DNA from: Sva-07 sp963698565
GTDB taxonomy: Bacteria > Actinomycetota > Acidimicrobiia > Acidimicrobiales > Ilumatobacteraceae
Length of the DNA: 64,000 bases
Direction: 5' to 3'
Assembly (NCBI GenBank): GCA_963698565.1
Contig: CAVORH010000011.1
Span: 89,277-153,276 of the forward strand
Part shown: positions 12,742 through 20,990 of the stretch, one piece after another
Layout of the letters: each line of letters starts with the position of its first letter
Numbering within the stretch: the stretch's first letter is position 1
The notes under the pieces: model-generated
The model's input: only the letters and a program-made list of their open reading frames with translations
Told to the model about the DNA's origin: nothing
Databases searched by the model: none
Translations under genes and position numbers: made by a program

Positions 12742-15410
12742 CCGTCGATCGGATTCGGTGCGGCGGCGGAGCTGTCGGCGACCACACCACGGAACGCCCC
12801 GTCGGCAGCAGCCGCCGCAGCCGCGCGGGTTGCGGGAACCGTCGACACGATGGCGAGCTGGCGCAGCAGGTCGATCAGTTGTTTCATCGTGCGGACGAAG
12901 TCGCCTCCGGTCAACTCTTCGTCGCCGACCACTTCGGCGAAGCCCTCCCCTGCCACCCACGCGTGCGCGATCGCTGCGAACGTCGGGTCGGGAACACGAT
13001 GCTCGGCGAGCCCCACCGAGCGTTCCGTGGCCCGCAGGTCCTCGCTGATCGCGAGCAGTCGCTTGGCGCGGCGCCGGACGTCGTCGGACGAGAACCAGGG
13101 TGCGGGTGGGGCGTCCGAACTCCGGTGCTCGTACACGACCATCGACACGAGGGCCGCCAGATCGGCTGGCGTGAGCCCATCCAGCACACCCGAGCGGACC
13201 ACCTCGGTGACGAGCAGGTCGGACTCGTGGAAGGTTCGTGCAAGCATCTCGCCGGCCTCGGTGAGCGCCCACGCCGAACGATCGATGTAGTCGTACACGG
13301 TGAGCACGTCGAGGACGCGGTCGAACTCCCGCCCGAGCGACAGGTTCTTGCCGCTGACACGTTGTTCGAGATCGGCAACTTCCCGCTCGACTCGGTCGGC
13401 CTGCCCGGCCGCGGCGAGCTTGGCCCGGAGATCGGGATCCGAGGCGACCGGATGGAGATCCGCGCTCGCTGAGCGTGCTTGCGGCCGTTTCTTGGACGAG
13501 GGTGGCGGAGCGAGCTTGGCCTGCCGGAGCCGCCGGGCGACGTCGTTGCGGTACTCCTTGCGGTTCGGGGCGTAGGTGGGCGGCAGTTTCACCGTGCCGA
13601 TCCGAAGCGGCGGCTCGTCCCAGTCGTCGGCGACGGCATGGATGCTCTTGGCCGACTTGGTGATCAGCGTCACGCGGCGGCCACCCTTCCGGTGAGCGTT
13701 CGCCACCACGACCGCCGCACCCCGGTAGGTGCCCTTGCTGAGGTGGACGACGACACCCGGACGCAGCTGCGCGAGGCCGTCCTCGACCGCCTCGCGGCGG
13801 GCGTCGCGTCCTTGCGCCTCGTCGCCGAGCTCCACCGCGCGGAGCCGGCGGTACTCGTCGAGGTCGCCGTGGTCACTGTGGGCCTGGATGCGGAGATCCT
13901 CCAGGACCGAGCGGCGCCGCTCGAGTCGAGCCTCGAGGCGCACGACGTCCCGGTCGGCCTGGAACTGCGCGAACGACAGGTTGAGCAACCGATGGGCCTC
14001 GTCGCTGCTGTAGGTGCGGATCAGGTTGGCGGCCATGTTGTACGTGGGGTGGAATGCCGATCGGAGATGGAACGACGAACTGCCGGCGAGTTCGGCCACC
14101 TCGTCGAAACGCACCCAGGGCGACCACAGGACCACCGCAGAGCCGAGGTCGTCGATGCCACGGCGACCGGCCCGGCCGGTGAGCTGGGTGTACTCCCCGG
14201 GGGTCAGGCGCTCGTGGTGTTCGCCGGTGAACTTGGTGAGCTTCTCGATCACGACGGTTCTCGCAGGCATGTTGATGCCCACGGCGAGTGTCTCGGTGGC
14301 GAACACCACCTTCACGAGGCCCTCCAGGAAACAGGCCTCCACGACCTCCTTCATCGGAGGAACCATCCCGGCATGGTGGGCGGCCACCCCGCACTCGAGC
14401 TGGGTGAGGAACTGTGCGTAGCCGAGCACCCGGAGGTCGTCGTCGTCCAGGCCCCCGAGTCGGGCATCGACGATCGTGCGGATCGCTGCGCGTTCGTCGG
14501 AGGTCGTGAGATGTACGCCGGCATCGACACACGACTTGGCCGCTGCATCGCACTGGGCCCGACTGAAGATGAAGAAGAGCGCGGGGAGCAGTTTGCGTCG
14601 TTCGAGCAGCTCGACGGTCTCGACTCGGCCCGGCGCCGCGAGCACCCGACGCCCCGATCCCTGCCCACCACCCCGGCGCTGACGACGGTCGTCGCGTCGA
14701 CCCCGACTCCCCCGTGCGGCGGACTCGTCGAGCTGCACGGCGTCGCGGTTGACGCGCCCGTCCACGAACACGGGCAACATCCGGAGGCGGTCGTTGGTCT
14801 TGTCCGCCACCAGGTATTCGTTGTCGAGTCTGACCGGTCGGCGGCGTTCGACGATCGACGCAGTCGGACCGCGCACCGTCGTGATCCACTCGGCGAGTTC
14901 ATCGACATTGCTCACGGTCGCGGACAGGCAGACGAGGCGCACGTGCGGTGGGAGATGGATCATCACCTCCTCCCACACCGGTCCGCGGTACGAGTCCTGG
15001 AGGAAGTGGACCTCGTCGAGCACGACGAGTCCGAGATCGTGGAGGAGCCGCGAGCGCCCGTAGATCATGTTGCGCAGCACTTCGGTCGTCATCACCACGA
15101 TCGGCGCATCCCCGTTGATCGAGTTGTCGCCGGTCAGCAGACCGACCTCCTCCTCGCCGTATCTCGCGACCAGGTCTCGATACTTCTGATTCGACAGGGC
15201 CTTGACCGGCGCGGTGTAGAACGCCCGGCGTCGGGCACTCCGGGCGAGCTCGATGCCGTACTCCGCGACCACGGTCTTGCCGCTGCCGGTCGGGACGGCA
15301 ACGACCACATGGTCGCCACGGTCGAGTGCATCGAACGCCTCGATCTGGAACCGGTCGAGCGGAAAGGAATACCGGGCAGTGAACTGGGCCCGGAGGTCGG
15401 CGAGGGTCAC
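12738..15410 (-). CDS. helY: Ski2/Mtr4-like DEVH-box RNA helicase HelY
   Basis: The 890-aa ATP-dependent superfamily 2 helicase has the Walker A motif VPTGSGKT (Lys45), LSNQKYRD (Ia), DEVH at 132-135 and LSATVSN (III), then the second RecA domain with TGRAGRRGIDDLG (VI). A long arm rich in Arg (RRRSVLEDLRIQAHSDHGDL) and a C-terminal DSHCT-like region (LTGGDFVRTMKQLIDLLRQL) follow. Eukaryotic relatives unwind RNA for exosomes; actinobacterial HelY has no firmly known role. GTG 15410 overlaps the tatC stop (GTGA). In Mycobacterium tuberculosis helY also follows tatA-tatC near pafA, so the order is conserved. Confidence 0.9.
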   Translation of the reverse strand: MTLADLRAQFTARYSFPLDRFQIEAFDALDRGDHVVVAVPTGSGKTVVAEYGIELARSARRRAFYTAPVKALSNQKYRDLVARYGEEEVGLLTGDNSINGDAPIVVMTTEVLRNMIYGRSRLLHDLGLVVLDEVHFLQDSYRGPVWEEVMIHLPPHVRLVCLSATVSNVDELAEWITTVRGPTASIVERRRPVRLDNEYLVADKTNDRLRMLPVFVDGRVNRDAVQLDESAARGSRGRRDDRRQRRGGGQGSGRRVLAAPGRVETVELLERRKLLPALFFIFSRAQCDAAAKSCVDAGVHLTTSDERAAIRTIVDARLGGLDDDDLRVLGYAQFLTQLECGVAAHHAGMVPPMKEVVEACFLEGLVKVVFATETLAVGINMPARTVVIEKLTKFTGEHHERLTPGEYTQLTGRAGRRGIDDLGSAVVLWSPWVRFDEVAELAGSSSFHLRSAFHPTYNMAANLIRTYSSDEAHRLLNLSFAQFQADRDVVRLEARLERRRSVLEDLRIQAHSDHGDLDEYRRLRAVELGDEAQGRDARREAVEDGLAQLRPGVVVHLSKGTYRGAAVVVANAHRKGGRRVTLITKSAKSIHAVADDWDEPPLRIGTVKLPPTYAPNRKEYRNDVARRLRQAKLAPPPSSKKRPQARSASADLHPVASDPDLRAKLAAAGQADRVEREVADLEQRVSGKNLSLGREFDRVLDVLTVYDYIDRSAWALTEAGEMLARTFHESDLLVTEVVRSGVLDGLTPADLAALVSMVVYEHRSSDAPPAPWFSSDDVRRRAKRLLAISEDLRATERSVGLAEHRVPDPTFAAIAHAWVAGEGFAEVVGDEELTGGDFVRTMKQLIDLLRQLAIVSTVPATRAAAAAAADGAFRGVVADSSAAAPNPIDG

Positions 15411-16183
15411 TCCTCTGCCGGGCGGCGGCGAACGACCAGCCAGCCGATCAGGATCGCCAGGAAGTAGAGGATCGCCATCGGGACGCCGAGCATCGCCATC
15501 GTGATCGGATCTCCGGACGGGGTGATCACCGCGGCGATGACGGCGATGCCGACGAGCGCGAAGCGCCAACTCTTCAGGAGTCGCTGCGGGCTGACGGCTC
15601 CGACGAGCTGCAGGCCGACGAGGAACACGGGGAGGAGGAATCCGATGCCGAAGGCAAAGATCATCAAGCCGATCAGGCTCACGTAGCTACTGACCGAGTA
15701 GAGCTGGTTGACGTCCGAGCCCGACCACGAGATGAGGAACTCGAGCGCCTGCGACACCGTCGTGTAGGCGAGCACACCGCCGGCACTGAACAGCACGATC
15801 GACGAGAGGACGAACGGGATCGCGTACTTCTTCTCCTTGGCGTTGAGCGCCGGCACCGTGAACCGCCAGACCTGCCACAGGATCACCGGCAGTGCCACGA
15901 TGATGCCGCCGTACATGCCCACGCGGATACGCGTCGAGAGCCCCTCGGTCGGGGTGAACGCATTGAGCGCGGGGTCGCAGAAGTCCTCTGGCTTGCTCTG
16001 GCACAACTCGGCGTACGGCCGGATGAGGAAGTCCAGCACCTGGTTGTAGAACGCGATGATCAGGACCATCCCGATCGCAACCGCGAGCGCACTGCGGATG
16101 ATTCGCACGCGCAGCTCAGCGAGGTGCTCGGTGAGCGTCATCGTGTCGGGGCCGGCGGCGTCGAGGTCCTCGTCGGTACTCAT
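15407..16183 (-). CDS. tatC: Sec-independent twin-arginine translocase subunit TatC
   Basis: The 258-aa six-helix inner-membrane protein is the signal-peptide receptor of the Tat pathway for folded proteins. MTLTEHLAELRVRIIRS near residues 15-31 is the cytoplasmic N-terminal TatC signature (HLxELRxR). TM segments follow (VAIGMVLIIAFYNQVLDFLI, then four more), and KSWRFALVGIAVIAAVITPS near 205-225 matches the family block, including the (Y/F)xxVxxFxxxxxxTP-like region with ITPSGDP. The C-terminus has the basic RRRPAEE tail. ATG overlaps the tatB stop (ATGA) and the stop overlaps helY. Confidence 0.95.
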   Translation of the reverse strand: MSTDEDLDAAGPDTMTLTEHLAELRVRIIRSALAVAIGMVLIIAFYNQVLDFLIRPYAELCQSKPEDFCDPALNAFTPTEGLSTRIRVGMYGGIIVALPVILWQVWRFTVPALNAKEKKYAIPFVLSSIVLFSAGGVLAYTTVSQALEFLISWSGSDVNQLYSVSSYVSLIGLMIFAFGIGFLLPVFLVGLQLVGAVSPQRLLKSWRFALVGIAVIAAVITPSGDPITMAMLGVPMAILYFLAILIGWLVVRRRPAEE

Positions 16184-16650
16184 GGGGCAGCTGCCGCCTC
16201 GCCGTGGTCGAGGCTCCGATTCGTCGAGGGTGAGTCGGAGGAGCGTCGTGGCGGCGGGGGTGGCGGGGGTGGCGGTGTGGGTGCGTCGGCCGACGGGGCG
16301 GCTGACGGCGAGGTCACGGGCAGCGCCGGAGGAGCGAACGGCGAGGCCGGGCGCGTCTCGGCGGCGATCGCTGCGTCGGCGTCGGCGCGCAAACGCTGCT
16401 CCGCTTCGGCTTCGGCGATCAGGCGGTTCGGATCGGCGGCATCGCGAACCATCTGGGCGGTGTCGCGCATCTCGCGCATGGGCTCATCGAAGGCCGACTT
16501 GATCTCCGACTGGAAGCCGCTGCTCATCTTCTTGAGCTCGTTGTAGGTCTGCATGAAACGACGAACGGCGTCGGGAAGTCGCTCGGGCCCCAGCACGACG
16601 AGCGCGATCAGCAGGATCACGATGATCTCGCTGCCCTGCAGATTGAACAC
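16180..16650 (-). CDS. tatB: Sec-independent translocase TatB
   Basis: The 156-aa protein opens with one TM helix (SEIIVILLIALVVLGPERLP, residues 7-26), the FGxxE-type Tat hinge written here as LGPERLP, and a long amphipathic helix (DAVRRFMQTYNELKKMSSGF). The length and the acidic tail favour TatB over TatA (usually 60-90 aa). The last 60 residues are Pro/Ala/Ser-rich and include nine consecutive prolines. TatB partners TatC in docking twin-arginine substrates. Genes tatB-tatC-helY-lipid-kinase-like overlap serially. No separate TatA is visible, so this protein may serve both roles or tatA lies elsewhere. Confidence 0.88.
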   Translation of the reverse strand: MFNLQGSEIIVILLIALVVLGPERLPDAVRRFMQTYNELKKMSSGFQSEIKSAFDEPMREMRDTAQMVRDAADPNRLIAEAEAEQRLRADADAAIAAETRPASPFAPPALPVTSPSAAPSADAPTPPPPPPPPPRRSSDSPSTNRSLDHGEAAAAP

Positions 16651-16685
16651 GGGCCGAGTCTACGGGCCTGCCATCATGTCTCGGA

Positions 16686-17426
16686 GTGCAGCAACGTCTC
16701 CCCTCCCTGCTCGACCCGCCGATCTCCTTCGCGCACCGTGGCGCGCGGGCGCACGCGCCGGAGAACACGATCGAAGCCTTCCAGCTGGCACTCAAGCTCG
16801 GCGCCTCGGGCCTCGAGAGTGACGTCTGGCTGACGTCCGACGGGGTCGCCGTGCTCGATCACGACGGCGTCGTCAAGCGCGGTCTCCGCAAGCGACCGAT
16901 CAGCGAGTTCCGCCGAGACGAGCTTCCTGCGCACATCCCGACGCTCGCGGAACTCCTCCAGGAACTCGGTACCGACTATTCGCTCTCGCTCGACCTCAAG
17001 GATCCGGACTCCGCGACGGCGATCGTCGAGGTGGTCTCGGCGATCGACCAGACGATGCTGGAGCGGGTGTGGTTGTGCGAGCCGAGCCTCAACCGGGTGA
17101 TCGAGCTGCGCAGGCACTTCGACGACGGCGGGAAGATCCCGATCCGGCTGCTGCAGACCACCCGGCTCGAGCGCATCAAGGGCACGCCGGAGCAGCGTGC
17201 CGAGTATCTCTCACGACATGGTGTCGACGGGATCAACCTCCACCGCACCGACTGGAACGGCGGACTGGTCGCGCTCTTCCACCGGTTCGGACTGGTCGCG
17301 TTCAGCTGGGATCTCCAGTTGGAACACGACCTGCGTCCCGCACTGCGGATGGGTGTCGACGCGGTCTACAGCGATCATGTCGACGTGATGATCGACGCCG
17401 TCAACGCCGAGATCGGCGCGATCTGA
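16686..17426 (+). CDS. Glycerophosphodiester phosphodiesterase
   Basis: The 246-aa GDPD-type TIM barrel hydrolyses glycerophosphodiesters to glycerol-3-phosphate and an alcohol. Catalytic motifs are visible: FAHRGARAHAPENTIEAF (residues 15-32, HRG and EN), LESDVWLTSDGVAVLDHD (E-x-D for the metal, then H-D as acid/base), and DLKDPD. The C-terminal motif VFSWDL-like AFSWDLQLEHDLRPAL and DAVYSDH close the barrel. No signal peptide is seen, so it should be cytoplasmic. GTG 16686 lies 35 bp from the divergent tatB start. It is convergent with lepB. Confidence 0.9.
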   Translation: MQQRLPSLLDPPISFAHRGARAHAPENTIEAFQLALKLGASGLESDVWLTSDGVAVLDHDGVVKRGLRKRPISEFRRDELPAHIPTLAELLQELGTDYSLSLDLKDPDSATAIVEVVSAIDQTMLERVWLCEPSLNRVIELRRHFDDGGKIPIRLLQTTRLERIKGTPEQRAEYLSRHGVDGINLHRTDWNGGLVALFHRFGLVAFSWDLQLEHDLRPALRMGVDAVYSDHVDVMIDAVNAEIGAI

Positions 17427-17456
17427 AGGCGACCGTTCCCGCAGATCCCGTTGATG

Positions 17457-18068
17457 TCAGAGCCACTGCCAGTGGCTCTGTGGCCAGAACACCACGAAGG
17501 CACGACCGACGAGGTCGTCCTCGTCGATCGGGCCGATCACGCGTGAGTCCTGCGAGCCACCGCGGTTGTCGCCCATCACGAACACGTGATTCTCCGGCAC
17601 GGGCCCGTTGAGCGAGTAGTCACCACCACAATCGGTCGGCGTGACCACCTCGGGATCGAGATACGGCTCGTTGAGCACACGACCGTCGATGAGCACGGTG
17701 CAGTTGCGGACCTCGACGGTCTCGCCGGGGAGGGCGATCACGCGCTTGATCAGATCGCGTTCGGATGCCCCGGTGATCTGGTGCAACACGACGACATCGC
17801 CGCGATTGGGATCGTGGAGCCGGTAGGAGAGCTTGTTGACGAACACGCGGTCGCCCGTTTCGAGCGTCGAGTACATCGACTCGCCTTCGACGACGAAATG
17901 GGCGAGCACGAAGGTGCGCACGACGAACGCGACGAGGAGCGCGACGGCAATGACGATGACCCAGTCGACGAACGCGCGTGCGCTGGCAGGGAGCGCCGAC
18001 TTGTCGGCGGCCGGCGCTGGCGCGTCAGGCTCGTCGGCGGGGCGGGGAAGGGTCGACTCCGAAGTCAC
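17457..18068 (-). CDS. lepB: Signal peptidase I
   Basis: The 203-aa membrane protease removes signal peptides from exported proteins. After an acidic/Pro-rich N-terminus there is a single TM helix (FVDWVIVIAVALLVAFVVRT, residues 33-52). The Ser-Lys dyad is Ser64 in VEGESMYSTL and Lys108 in RDLIKRVIALPGE, and box E is FVMGDNRGGSQDSR near 167-180. One TM is the usual Gram-positive type. The active site faces outside. It lies between the convergent glycerophosphodiesterase gene and pafA, 57 bp downstream of pafA and in the same direction, so it may share its transcript. Confidence 0.93.
   Translation of the reverse strand: MTSESTLPRPADEPDAPAPAADKSALPASARAFVDWVIVIAVALLVAFVVRTFVLAHFVVEGESMYSTLETGDRVFVNKLSYRLHDPNRGDVVVLHQITGASERDLIKRVIALPGETVEVRNCTVLIDGRVLNEPYLDPEVVTPTDCGGDYSLNGPVPENHVFVMGDNRGGSQDSRVIGPIDEDDLVGRAFVVFWPQSHWQWL
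17459..17479. terminator. 10-bp inverted repeat at the lepB 3' end
   Basis: AGAGCCACTG (17459-17468), one base, CAGTGGCTCT (17470-17479). It covers the last lepB codons and the stop, in the 30-bp gap between convergent genes. With a 1-nt spacer a hairpin must lose inner pairs, so it could also be a protein site. Confidence 0.35.
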
Positions 18069-18125
18069 GAGGACCCCACGGTAACCGCATCCGGACCGAG
18101 CGCACCGACAGCGCAGGTAAGTGTT

Positions 18126-19484
18126 TCAGAGTGATTCGATCAGCCGCTCGACGCGTTCGTCGCGGCTCTTGAACGGGTCCTTGCAGAGCACGGTGCGCTG
18201 CGCCTGGTCGTTCAGCTTCAGGTGCACCCAGTCGACCGTGTAGTCCCGTTTGCGCTCCTTCGCCCGCTTGACGAAATCGCCTCGCAACCGTGCCCGAGTG
18301 GTCTGCGGCGGCACGTCGACGGCCTCGGCGATGTCGTCATCGGTGCAGATCCGTTCGATCAGCCCACGGTCCTGGAGCTTGTAGAAGGGGCTTCGCTCCC
18401 GCGACACGTCGTGGTACTGGAGATCGAGCAGCTGCACCCGGGGGTGCCCGAACGGCAGGTCGTGGCGCTCACGAAACGCTTCGAGGAGCTTGTACTTGAT
18501 CACCCAGTCGACCTCGCGGTCGAGCAGCAGCGGATCCTTCTCGATCGTGGTGATGCAGTGTTCCCACATCTCCAGCGCCCGCTGTTCCAATGGCGGGAAG
18601 CCCTGCGAGTCCGCATAGCGCAACGCTCGATCGAGGTATTCGCGTTGGATGTCGAGCGCCGACACCTCCCGGCCGTTGGCGAGACGGACGGTCCGCCGGC
18701 AGGTGATGTCGTGGCTGATCTCCCGGATCGCCCGGATCGGGTTCTCGAGTGTCATGTCGCGCAGCACCACGTTGGGGTCCTCGAGCATCCGCAGCATGCA
18801 CGCGGCGGCGCCGACCTTCAAGAACCCGGTGTACTCGCTCATGTTCGAGTCGCCGACGATGACGTGCAACCGCCGGTACTTCTCGGCGTCGGCGTGGGGC
18901 TCGTCGCGGGTGTTGATGATCGGACGACTCCGCGTGGTCGCCGACGACACACCCTCCCAGATGTGCTCGGCGCGCTGTGCGATCGAGTACGTCGCTCCCC
19001 TGGCGGTCTGCAAGACCTTGCCGGCGCCGGCGTAGATCTGGCGTGACACCAGGAACGGGATCAACACCTCGGCATAGTGGCCGAGGTCGTCGTCGCGGCT
19101 CGTGAGGTAGTTCTCGTGACAGCCGTAGGAGTTGCCGGCGGAATCGGTGTTGTTCTTGAACAGGTAGATCGTTCCGCGGATCGACTCCTCTGCGAGCCGC
19201 TGTTCGGCCGACTCGACCAACTGTTCCAGGATGCGTTCGCCGGCCTTGTCGTGCACGATCAGTTCGTACAGCGAATCGCACTCGGGGGTCGCGTACTCCG
19301 GGTGCGAACCGACGTCGAGGTACAGGCGGGCGCCGTTCTGGAGGAACACGTTCGAGCTGCGCCCCCATGAGACGACGCGACGAAACAGATAGCGGGCGAC
19401 CTCGTCGGGGCTGAGACGACGCTGGCCTCGCAGGGTGCAGGTGACGCCGTACTCGTTCTCGAGCCCGTAGATGCGTCGATCCAT
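18126..19484 (-). CDS. pafA: Pup-protein ligase PafA
   Basis: The 452-aa ATP-dependent ligase joins the C-terminal glutamate of Pup to lysines of target proteins for proteasomal degradation. It shows the glutamine-synthetase-like core: YGLENEYGVTC at the N-terminus (Mg/ATP-binding glutamates), LFKNNTDSAGNSYGCHENY near 110-128, NTRDEPHADAEKYRRLHVIV near 190-209 and GDSNMSEYTGF after it. The HVKLNDQ-like C-terminal domain (VDWVHLKLNDQAQRT) distinguishes PafA from Dop. Length equals that of known PafA. Unlike in mycobacteria, no pafB/pafC regulators follow; lepB does. Upstream, a 5-oxoprolinase operon separates it from prcA. Confidence 0.97.
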   Translation of the reverse strand: MDRRIYGLENEYGVTCTLRGQRRLSPDEVARYLFRRVVSWGRSSNVFLQNGARLYLDVGSHPEYATPECDSLYELIVHDKAGERILEQLVESAEQRLAEESIRGTIYLFKNNTDSAGNSYGCHENYLTSRDDDLGHYAEVLIPFLVSRQIYAGAGKVLQTARGATYSIAQRAEHIWEGVSSATTRSRPIINTRDEPHADAEKYRRLHVIVGDSNMSEYTGFLKVGAAACMLRMLEDPNVVLRDMTLENPIRAIREISHDITCRRTVRLANGREVSALDIQREYLDRALRYADSQGFPPLEQRALEMWEHCITTIEKDPLLLDREVDWVIKYKLLEAFRERHDLPFGHPRVQLLDLQYHDVSRERSPFYKLQDRGLIERICTDDDIAEAVDVPPQTTRARLRGDFVKRAKERKRDYTVDWVHLKLNDQAQRTVLCKDPFKSRDERVERLIESL

Positions 19485-19568
19485 GACCGCAACCTAGTCA
19501 GGTCCCCGTCGGGCCGCTCGGTCAAGACACGATGAGCGATCGTGCCCCGTGAGGTCGCGGGTCCTGGT

Positions 19569-20387
19569 TCAGGCGCGGCGGAACTGCACCAGGGAGCCCG
19601 GCCGAGTCTGGACGATCTGGGCGAGGTCGGTGGGTTCGACGACGGCGATCACCGGATAGCCGCCCGTTGTCGGGTGGTTCGCGAGCATCACGATCGGCTC
19701 ACCGGCCGGGGTGATCTGCACGGCACCGGGCGTCAAGCCGATGCTCTGCATCTGGGGCTGCGACCGCGTGCTGCGATCGAACTCCCCCGCCTCGAGGCGC
19801 ACGCCCACACGGCTGAGTTCGCTGGTGATCCGCCAGGATCGACGGACCAGACACTGGGTTCCTCCGATGAACCAGTCGTGTTGGGGCCCATCCCAGATCC
19901 GCACCCGCGTGCCGGCGGAGCCGCGCGTCGGGGCATGGTCGACCGCGAGCGTCGTGCCCGGATCGGGTCCGACCGGGAGAACTGCGTCGACATCGAGCCC
20001 CGCCGGTCCGACGCCGCCGAGCGTGTCGTGGCTCCGGGATCCGAGCACGGGGTCGATGTCGATCCCGCCCCGGACGGCGAGGTACGCCCACACCGAGCCG
20101 GGAGGCACGTCGACGCGGAACCGGGTACCGGCGGCGATGGTGTGGCGGCTCGCGTCGGTGCTGCTGGCGACCACGAGCGGTCGCAGCGCCTCGAGGACCA
20201 GGGCCCCCATCGTCTCGATCGTCGCCGCCTCGGGTGGGTTGCCCACGAGGCGGTTCATCAGGTCGTGGGTCTGCCGATCGACGGCACCGGCCCTCGGCAC
20301 GCCGAGATGGGCCAGTCCCGGGCGACCTCGGTCCTGCACCGTGGTGGCGAAACCGACCTGGACGACGCGCAGTGCCGGCGCTGTCAC
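19569..20387 (-). CDS. pxpC: 5-oxoprolinase subunit PxpC (biotin-dependent carboxylase-like/KipA family)
   Basis: The 272-aa protein is a subunit of the prokaryotic ATP-dependent 5-oxoprolinase PxpABC, which converts pyroglutamate to glutamate. Family features: RVVQVGFATTVQDRGRPGLA at residues 6-25, then HLGVPRAGAVDRQTHDLMNRLVGN (position about 26-49), the Thr-rich middle and the C-terminal TTGGYPVIAVVEPTDLAQIV block. GTG 20387 overlaps the pxpB stop (GTGA). It is the last gene of a four-gene run pxpA, amidohydrolase, pxpB, pxpC inserted between prcA and pafA. Urea-amidolyase domains share the fold but are far longer. Confidence 0.88.
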   Translation of the reverse strand: MTAPALRVVQVGFATTVQDRGRPGLAHLGVPRAGAVDRQTHDLMNRLVGNPPEAATIETMGALVLEALRPLVVASSTDASRHTIAAGTRFRVDVPPGSVWAYLAVRGGIDIDPVLGSRSHDTLGGVGPAGLDVDAVLPVGPDPGTTLAVDHAPTRGSAGTRVRIWDGPQHDWFIGGTQCLVRRSWRITSELSRVGVRLEAGEFDRSTRSQPQMQSIGLTPGAVQITPAGEPIVMLANHPTTGGYPVIAVVEPTDLAQIVQTRPGSLVQFRRA

Positions 20388-20986
20388 GGTGCCACCGAGC
20401 GGAATCGGACGGCCTGGCCTGGGCGCAGCAGCGCCGGTGGGTCGCGCTCGGCGTCCCACAGGACGGCGGTCGTGTGCCCGATCAGGTGCCATCCACCGGG
20501 CGAGGCCGACGGGTAGACGCAGGTGTAGCCGGCGGCCACACCGACCGAGCCCATCGGCACCGAGGTGCGCGGGGTGGCCCGGCGAGGCACGTGCAGACGC
20601 GGATCGATGCCGCGCAGGTAGCCGAATCCAGGGCTGAACCCGCAGAAGGCCACGTCGTAGCTGCCGGTGGTGTGAAGGCGCACGACCTCGTCGATCGAGA
20701 GTCGAGCGGCAGATGCGAGTTCGCCGAGGTCGGGGCCGTCGTACACGACGTCGATCGTCAGCGGTGGCTCTGTGGCTGTCGGTCGCTCGTCCGCCACGAC
20801 CAGGTCGAGGACCTCGCCGACGGAAGCGTGGCGTTCGCCGGTGCACCGGACCACCACGGTCGACTCCGCCGGCACGATCTCCTCGACGCCCGGAAGATCC
20901 ATCGCTCGGAGCGCGTCCGCCCAGGCAGCGGGTGCCGACACCTGGTCGACCAGCCATGCCAGCGGTCCGTACGGCCGTCGCTGCAT
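20384..20986 (-). CDS. pxpB: 5-oxoprolinase subunit PxpB (KipI/allophanate hydrolase subunit 1 family)
   Basis: The 200-aa protein is the second 5-oxoprolinase subunit. The KipI-type domain motif GFSPGFGYLRGIDPRLHVPR near 118-137 is decisive, followed by SVGVAAGYTCVYPSASPGGW and HLIGHTTAVLWD. ATG 20986 (MQRRPYGPLAWLV) is chosen because it lies 4 bp after the stop of the amidohydrolase gene; members usually start with a similar short strand. PxpB and PxpC form a complex that activates 5-oxoproline with ATP for PxpA. Confidence 0.88.
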   Translation of the reverse strand: MQRRPYGPLAWLVDQVSAPAAWADALRAMDLPGVEEIVPAESTVVVRCTGERHASVGEVLDLVVADERPTATEPPLTIDVVYDGPDLGELASAARLSIDEVVRLHTTGSYDVAFCGFSPGFGYLRGIDPRLHVPRRATPRTSVPMGSVGVAAGYTCVYPSASPGGWHLIGHTTAVLWDAERDPPALLRPGQAVRFRSVAP

Positions 20987-20990
20987 CGGG

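Noticed and set aside
13479..15467. 662-codon open frame on the plus strand opposite helY
   Set aside because: It is antisense to a helicase with all motifs intact; its translation is rich in Arg, Val and His without any domain. Long antisense frames are common at this GC content.
19515..19545. Inverted CACGAT/ATCGTG pair upstream of pafA as an operator
   Set aside because: Only 6-bp arms with a 5-nt loop; the neighbouring TTGACC has no -10 at proper distance, so neither promoter nor operator is convincing.
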